From positions 3,906,001 to 3,970,000 of the forward strand of contig JAFEKR010000002.1 of NCBI GenBank assembly GCA_019022495.1: a DNA stretch of 64,000 nucleotides, in the 5' to 3' direction. Below are positions 57,269 to 64,000 of this stretch, piece by piece. This stretch comes from Epichloe hybrida. Taxonomy: Eukaryota; Ascomycota; Sordariomycetes; Hypocreales; Clavicipitaceae. Numbering within the stretch: the first letter of the stretch is position 1; each line of letters opens with the position of its first letter. The translations under genes and the position numbers were made by a program. The notes under the pieces are model-generated. The model ran no database searches and was not told where the DNA came from. It worked only from the letters and a program-made list of their open reading frames with translations.

Positions 57269-60200
57269 AATAGAAATATTGAAAGTCCCGAGGCTTTTTT
57301 TATTTTATTAGACGAGACAAATCGAGAGACTGCAAGGCTGTGGCTACCCTGGACATAGTCCAACCATCTGTAGATGGGAAAGACAACAACATGTTAGGGT
57401 TTGGGACGGATATGGGTGGAAGGAAATAAAGGGCACACGCACGAGCGATGAATCAGAAACAAACATATTAGGAGGTTAAGGTGGCTTATTTACTGTGCGA
57501 ATGGTGCGGGTATACCAAGAGCTTCAGCTTCATTAAGGCAGGCTTCGGATGGATGGATGGGTTTCACGCACGCACATAATCGGCATCTTTATGTCCTACG
57601 GGGCTACACATCATCTAGGCATTTTTGATGGTACATTTATTAGATAGCAATTTCGTAGATAGAGGCGACATCGTCAAGCATGCCAAAATAGGCGAATGCA
57701 AAATCCGTTTGGTTCAAAGAATATTAGGCCATCTAGGCCATCTGCGCCTCAGATGCAACGGAGTCGCATGACGCTCAGAGACATCTTCCCTTGAAGCGCG
57801 GATGCGCTACGCGCACTCCGTAGTATGGGTCTAATAATATAATGATAATCGGACACTTGCATGGTGAAGTCGTTTGTAAGGATGAAAGCCATGTGATTTG
57901 AACGTCATCTCGGTGGGCCGTCATTCGCTGCCAAGGAAAGACCCCTGCTCGGCCTCTCCTCTGCGGGAGAAAGCCATCAACGAAGCCGTGTCTAATTGGT
58001 CAAAGAGAAATTAGGCGCTGCTGTGACACTTCTTTCGTGACGCATCGCTTTACATGTATGTATATGTACGGAGTATGGCAGAGAGAATCAGCCCACCATC
58101 ATGCCGACAATGGATGTGCAGAATGAGTCGGCACTTTTTGCAAGCAAGCATGAAACAAACCGTCTTTATCGGAGCGCTCTCGTGAGAAGATGAAAATTGG
58201 ACTTTGGACTTTGATGGCTGCAAACTCCAACTCAGCCACGCTTCTAATTAAAACCGTGGATGTGGAAAACCGGAGCGGCGGGTTGTCGGGCAGACACCTC
58301 CTCCCCGTCGCAAGATTGCATTGCATCCGTCCGTGTGGTGTGGTCTGCCAAGCCACAAAGGGTTCAAAATTAGCGCTGCTCTTTCGGCATCGCGGCTCAT
58401 CAATGGGCAAATGTACATACATACATGTACTTGCTGAGAGACACGCCGCCCATGGTCTTCTCCATCCACTTGTTGGCCATGCCAAGTCTCGTCTCGATCT
58501 GGCAACCTTGGAAGGCGACAGACAGCATGCTGGCGGCCAAAGAAAGCCCTGCCTGCGGTCTCTCTCGTACGAAGAAGAGAAGAAAGAAGAGTTGCCGCTA
58601 TCCGCAGACCCTGAAAGTAGTAGGGCTACCCCCGCCCCTACCTGATGCTGGATCCAATGAGATGGGGTTGAAAAGAAAGGCTGCGGCGTGGCGACTCGTC
58701 GGCGAGGGCGTCATGTTCATGTCGTGGGAAGGGTCGTGGGAAGCGGACCCTGCAGCCAATGACCCAATGACCAGCCGGCCTCTTTTTTTTTTTTTTTTTT
58801 TCGCGCTGGATTCTGCCCGCTGACAACGTAGTTACTATTTCCAGTCGTCGGAGCAGGGTAGTTGCATATGACTTGTTGGGAAGGCAAACTCTCAATAACG
58901 CATACTCCGTAGAACGGACCTGTACTACTCCGTACGGACTAGTAGTAGTATTACTACAGACCCGTCTGCCGGAGCGATGTACGGTCGCGCACGTCCACGC
59001 GTGGCACACCGAGGGATGGCAGCGCTTTCGTCATCAACAAGCATGACTGTTGAGCGAGCACTTTCTCGTCATATCCATTCCGAAGCCTCAAATCTAGCCC
59101 CAATTTGGTGCTGAGCGTCAATAGACTGGGAGTCTACTGCACCAGCACTGTACACTGATAACAATAGTCAATGCTTGCGCCATGCCCCGTGCTTCTTTTT
59201 TGGATCATCGTCGTGAGGGGCAAGGTGTTTTTGCCCACGGTCGCTCATTGGGCGATCAGATTTTTGTCCTGAAGATAAGATCTGCCCTAACCTCAGGCAC
59301 TAACCCTATTTTGTCGCCGGGCTGAGAGATGTGCCAGCTGCCGACCACCTTGGCGCTAGTGGCCATGAAACGTTGTATTTCCGCCTCTTGCATCACCTCC
59401 AAACACCACAAACACCAATGGAGACGTGGGCTCGACGTCATAATATGCATGAATTCCCGTCTGCGCCGGACCGGACCAGATGCACGTCCAAACACGCACA
59501 CTGACAACAAGACAGACAGGCAAGACAAGGCAAGACAAGGCAGCGCACAGCCATCGTCAGGGGCAAAGGCTAAATGTCTTGCGCTGAAGATCTAGATCAG
59601 CCTTTTGGTCTTTCGTGGCCCGCCACTCTTGATCTGTCTTCCTTGGATCGGAGGCACTATCCCACAATTGGCAAATAGTCCTCCGTAACTTGCATCACTA
59701 AATGAGCACCAAGACACAAGAAACTGCCATACTATATCTATCGATAGCAGAATAGGAGTCATCGGCCCTTCTTTGCGTCTCCCGATGCTGATCATTGACT
59801 TGGTAAGGGCGCCTCTGCCGACTGGATTTGCACTCCGAACATAAAAAGATTTTTTGACGTATTTGCAGTCTGAATATCAAGATTTTGACACCAGAATTGG
59901 TGTTGTATGCAACTGAGTGGCCCGCGGGTGGTCGGCGACCGCCCCAGCAACGCAGGATACGTGCCATCGAATGGGGCGTTCTAGAGCAGTGCGGAGGCGA
60001 ACCCATGATTTTGGCAGCCAATTTTGGACACGAGCTTTTAAATTTCAGCCAACGAGAGAAGAGGTGCGGGCTACTGGAAGTCGATCCTTGGTAATAATAC
60101 CACGCCGACAAGTCTTGGGTAAACCAGGCCAGGGTCATGCCAGTCACAGTCTGTTAGTTACTCGTCAATTGGTCACTGACGACACCACCCCAATCAATCA

Positions 60201-60404
60201 TGGCTAATTGGCGCGGCTGAATCGCACGCGTGCAGGAAGGCGCATGGGGGGATCGTTGTCGTCGCGCCAAAAAAAGCAAAGAGCTGCGCCGAAAGGGAAT
60301 GTGCTCCCCCAGACGAGTGATTGGTCTCTTGTCGTCCCGGGAGCTGGCTGTGAGAACTTCTGGCTAGTAAGTCCGTAAGAGTCAGAATACTAGCCACAGA
60401 CAAC

Positions 60405-60501
60405 GGAGGAGGAGGAGGAGGAGGAGGAGGAGGAGGAGGAGGAGGAGGAGGAGGAGGAGGAGGAGAGGAGGAGGAGGAGGAGGAGGAGGAGGAGGAGGAG
60501 G
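60405..60501. repeat. (GGA)n purine tract, about 97 bp
   Basis: About 32 GGA units, interrupted once by GGAGAGGA. All purine on the plus strand. Confidence 0.95.
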
Positions 60502-61843
60502 CATGAAACCCTGAGGGTCCTGTGCATTGAGCTAGCACGATCGACCTTCTGAGAAGGATCCCCAGGGCAGAGAGAGTGACAGCATCCTGCGGACTGGACG
60601 TTTTTTTTTTTTGTGGAAACGAAATTTCGCTAATCCGTAATACATCTTTTAATAGGGTTGAAGTCGGCTTTGCGGTGAGAAGGTTCCCTATCAAGTTCAT
60701 CCCAGACTAATTAGTAACTCATGCCACCCACCCCAGACAGCGAGCTTGCCCTATTTTGCTGACTTGAGCACCGGCTCATTCGTCTATCCCGGCGGTAGAA
60801 CCCCTGAAGACGTTGATCTTCGAGGAGCACTATGTACATCCGTACATACATACATACATGCCTATACTGGCATGCATCTACACCATCTACACCATCTACG
60901 GACTAGCATTCACTGTACCGAGAACTAATATGTACGGATTGGTGGCCGAAAGTGGCCTAAAAGTTGTCATCAGCCTCGTGGCGGAGCGGGCAACCGAAGA
61001 CGAAGCGGGGCGGCCAAGCACAGTTCCAGACAGAACTTGATCGACATGTATGTAAATATACAAAAAAAAAAAAAAAAAAAAAAAAACCCAAGATTCTTAT
61101 TCAGATGCACTCCCCCAAAACCGCAAGAGCCCGAAGAAACATTGCACTCGCAGATAATGTCATCCAACTTGAGGCTTAGAAGCACGTCCTTCAACATGAA
61201 GTAGTCCGTAGAGAGCATTCCTGTTGCATCAATGACGGCGGTCAGCAACCAGGCCGGCTAGGTCGGTCTGTTGATGTCAGTCAGATCTTAATAGCCTTGG
61301 ACATCGTTTCCTGCCACCACGACCACCTGCATGCATGTAAAAGGCGTGACGTGACTACTCGCTCGATGCCGGCCCTGGAAAAGTCAACCCAGAGCTATGT
61401 ATTATGGGTCAACTGAAATGATTGAAACGGTTCGGCCGGACCAATGTAGTCTCATGGCCTCGTTTTAGCTCGATACTTTTCCTACTTTTGGATGCCGTGA
61501 CATGCCATGACAAGCATGCGCTGTTCCTAGACCCCTGTTGGACACTTTATTACTACTACTTTATTAGTCAACGGAGTAATACCGTGTCTTGTTACTTGCA
61601 ATTACTCGATATGGATCGACGCGAATGATGAACAAAGAAAACCCTGGAGCCATCGCGTCGGGCATCGCAGTTGCCGAGAGCGTCCCCACCTCGGTCGGTG
61701 CCGCCTTTAGGGCCAGCCAGCCCCAACACCAACTTGTCCCAATCCCAAGCCACCGGCTCGTGTCCGTTGTTATTTTTAGCTCGACGTCTGGCATGGCATG
61801 GCAGGCGTGTCTGCATCCTTCCGTTGAAGGATGTGCGTCATGG

Positions 61844-61907
61844 CTCACGGTCTCACGGTCTCACGGTCTCACGGTCTCACGGTCCCACGGTCTCACGGTC
61901 TCACGGT
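61844..61907. repeat. Eight tandem copies of CTCACGGT
   Basis: Eight 8-bp units without spacing. Seven are identical; the sixth is CCCACGGT. Confidence 0.95.
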
Positions 61908-62717
61908 CCCTTGTCTCCATCCAGCCTCTGTGATTTCGTCAAAGGGAACCTCGATCATGGCTGGTCACTCGCTTGAACGAGTCGCGTCGCGTCCCTTGGC
62001 TTGTACGGATTATGTACATAGGGCGGCTCGCTTGCAGCATAATCCGTACCGGCCCTACGACTACGAATCACGATGTGTGCGGTACCGGTCGTCGGTAACG
62101 GTACGGTAATCCGTACTGACAGTGGTCGCTAGAGGGAATCCTATTCCATTCAGGTGCGATTGCCTATCCTACGGAGTACGGAGTACATGTGTGTAGAGCA
62201 GATTACACAAGTCAAAAGATGATGGGGGGCTTGCCAGAGAATGGTTTCGCACACATCTACCACTTTTGCATTATTTGCATTAATATTCCTTCTCCCCTTT
62301 TTGTGGTCCTTGCTCGGAAGCAATGAGGCAAATCGAAGGGTTTCCGAAGGGGGCGTTTGATTCTGCTCGAAACACACCCCCTTCCACACTTCCACACTTC
62401 CACACTTCTTGCTAATAGTCCGTACTCATTGTTCATTGTTCGACCCCCCATCACCCATCCTGGGCCATCCATCATCCATACATACATGCCCCCGGCGACC
62501 GGCTGAGTATCCTCCTCCACCGCCTGTTCCTGTTCGACCGGACAACGCACCAGACCCACGACACCAAAATATACTTGTGCATGTCCACGTCCACCAGTCG
62601 CGGCCAAGTGACAAGTCCCCAAGTCCGATTCCAGCATTCATCACTTTGTCCGCGCTTCTTGGTCGGTTCGCAGCCAGCACACACAGCATGAACAAAGGAG
62701 CTTTTGCAGTATAACCA

Positions 62718-62747
62718 AGCCCGACCGAGCCCGACCGAGCCCGAGCA
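62718..62747. repeat. 10-bp tandem repeat (AGCCCGACCG)n
   Basis: Three copies of a C/G-rich 10-bp unit occur here. Confidence 0.85.
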
Positions 62748-63010
62748 CGGGCATGGACGCGGGGCCTGCTAATAAAACAAGCGTGAGCGTCATGGGTCAG
62801 ATCAGCCAGCCAGCGAAGCAACACATCTCTCGCACAGCCAATATTATTTGGAGGTACGGGGGAGAAAGGGGGGGGGTAATACTCCGTAGATGGGTGTTCG
62901 TTGGATGCTGGATGGAGTCATGGACGACAGAAGGGCAGAGCCAGAAGAACGACGGCTTTGTTCTCTCGTCTCCGCTCTCCGCTCTCCATGCAGCCTGCAC
63001 AGGGGATGGG

Positions 63011-63073
63011 GATAGGTATAGGTATAGGTATATGTAGGTAATAGGTAATAGGTACTAGGTAATAGGTACTAGG
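63011..63073. repeat. Degenerate GGTATA/GGTAATA/GGTACTA array
   Basis: Three GGTATA units are followed by alternating AGGTAATA and AGGTACTA units. Confidence 0.85.
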
Positions 63074-63300
63074 CAATTGTTATAGGGCAGGGGACCGAAG
63101 TTAAGACCGTCAACGGGTACGGATCCGTCATGTCACTAAAAATGTGCCATGGGCGGCGCAGCGCAGCAGACAGGTCAGTGTCTGTCATGCAGGGTCACCA
63201 GCAGAGGTCGGCTACGGCTAGTGGATTCCACCAGAATTGGAAACCCAAGACGAAGGAAGGCACGAAGCCAGCGGTCTTGAGTCTTGACCGTCTTGACCGT

Positions 63301-64000
63301 CTTGACCCCAGCCCACCTTAATATTCCTTCTATTCCTTCGACGCTCTGTATTATTTAACAAACTCTGCCCCCCCCCCCTCTCGTCACAACCCGCTTCCCC
63401 CGGTCTGATATCTCGTCTCAAAACATATCTCGGCTCGATTTGTGCTGTTCTGAACACACGTTCGCTCTCCTCACGCTACTCTACTCTCGCTATCTTTGGG
63501 AAGTCCTCGTTGACTCCTGTCATTCGCTTTATCGGGTGTTGCTGTGCTAGTTGCTAGTTGCTTGCCACTGCTCTCCAATCCTCCGCCGCTCACCAAACGT
63601 CAAGGGGTCCAAGAACAGAGTGAGGCTTCTGAAAGTCGAAAGGAACCAACAGACTCGATTCTGTCGACTTTGTCGATTTCGTCGGGCCCGTCCTCGATCA
63701 TCGCCTACCGCCAAACGTCCGCTTCCCCCCACACCCTCTCCCCCCCCCTTCGCGGCGTCTTCTCGAGAAACGACCACAAGAACTATTTAAACAAATTGCA
63801 AGCACCCATGTTGCTATAAACTCGTCGTTTTTCTTTCTGTTTGATTTCTACAACCCACACTCGCTATTCAAGGAAACACACACTCGCTTTATTTTCCACC
63901 TTGGCTGGGAAATTCAGAAGTAGTAAGGAGCCGGATTTAGCTCGACACAAAACTACATCACGATCGCTACGCCATTGGACAAGAAGACTCCCTCGTCATT
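63301..64000 (+). promoter_or_regulatory. Probable promoter and 5' leader of a plus-strand gene beyond the window
   Basis: The last 700 bases become pyrimidine-rich on the plus strand (C-run 63370-63379, TCTC-rich 63400-63500, and a C/T-rich 63720-63760), like the leaders of other genes in this window. A tiny upstream frame (ATG TTG CTA TAA) lies at 63808-63819. No coding start is convincing before the edge. Confidence 0.4.

Larger units (their letters stand above)
57269..63300. other. Gene-poor region rich in simple repeats
   Basis: I find no supportable gene in 6 kb. Open frames are short, lack family patterns and often run through repeats. It contains at least ten copies of the TACGGAGTA / TAATCCGTA word (57816, 58066, 58902, 58925, 60631, 62003, 62041, 62105, 62169, 62879), a T-run at 58783-58801, a (GGA)n block at 60405-60501, an A-run at 61061-61086, an 8-bp array at 61844-61907 and a GGTATA-type array at 63011-63073. 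A fast-evolving RNA gene or a gene with many small exons cannot be excluded. Confidence 0.5.

Noticed and set aside
60194..60700. Minus-strand frame with long Ser and Pro runs
   Set aside because: The runs are translations of the (GGA)n microsatellite; the rest has no coding character.

Overview
This window is nuclear DNA from a filamentous ascomycete. Genes carry short introns (about 60-230 nt) with GT...CTAAC/CTGAC...AG signals, intergenic gaps are about 0.3-2.5 kb, and the proteins are typical of Pezizomycotina. Gene content (a CTF1-like Zn-cluster regulator, a DUF6590 gene, a GH18 chitinase) suggests Sordariomycetes, perhaps Hypocreales; that rank is inference. No prokaryotic, plasmid or viral segment is visible.

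Layout. 1-7 kb: 3' end of a Vps5-type sorting nexin, mitochondrial ribosomal protein bL31m, a flavin-reductase-domain protein, and intronless HSP90 with a probable 5'-leader intron. 7-16 kb: sterol O-acyltransferase (minus strand), a two-exon CHAT-domain protein, and an ELYS-type nucleoporin (minus). 16-27 kb: condensin subunit SMC4, which shares a short divergent promoter with the ELYS gene, then the divergent pair RPS26 / ubiquitin-RPS31, then NOP56. 27-39 kb: a GH18 chitinase without signal peptide, a 377-bp MITE-like element, a coiled-coil protein, a single-pass membrane protein with a probable propeller ectodomain, and a transcription factor with half a zinc cluster. 39-49 kb: three hypothetical proteins and a nine-exon DUF6590 gene. 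49-57 kb: a short-chain dehydrogenase, a carnosine N-methyltransferase-like gene with an in-frame stop, a proteasome assembly chaperone 4 homologue, and a transportin (KAP104) gene with a one-base frame break. 57-64 kb: 6.7 kb with no gene I can support, rich in simple repeats, ending in what looks like the leader of a plus-strand gene beyond the window.

Most genes are housekeeping functions (trafficking, translation, ribosome biogenesis, chromosome condensation, nuclear transport, proteasome assembly). I see no biosynthetic cluster or defence island. The most unusual items are the MITE-like element with 42-bp inverted ends and a 9-bp target duplication, a short palindrome-like word (TACGGAGTA / TAATCCGTA) scattered through nearly all intergenic regions, the two broken frames in otherwise conserved genes, and the stand-alone CHAT-domain protein. 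Exon joins were worked out by hand from splice signals and reading-frame continuity.
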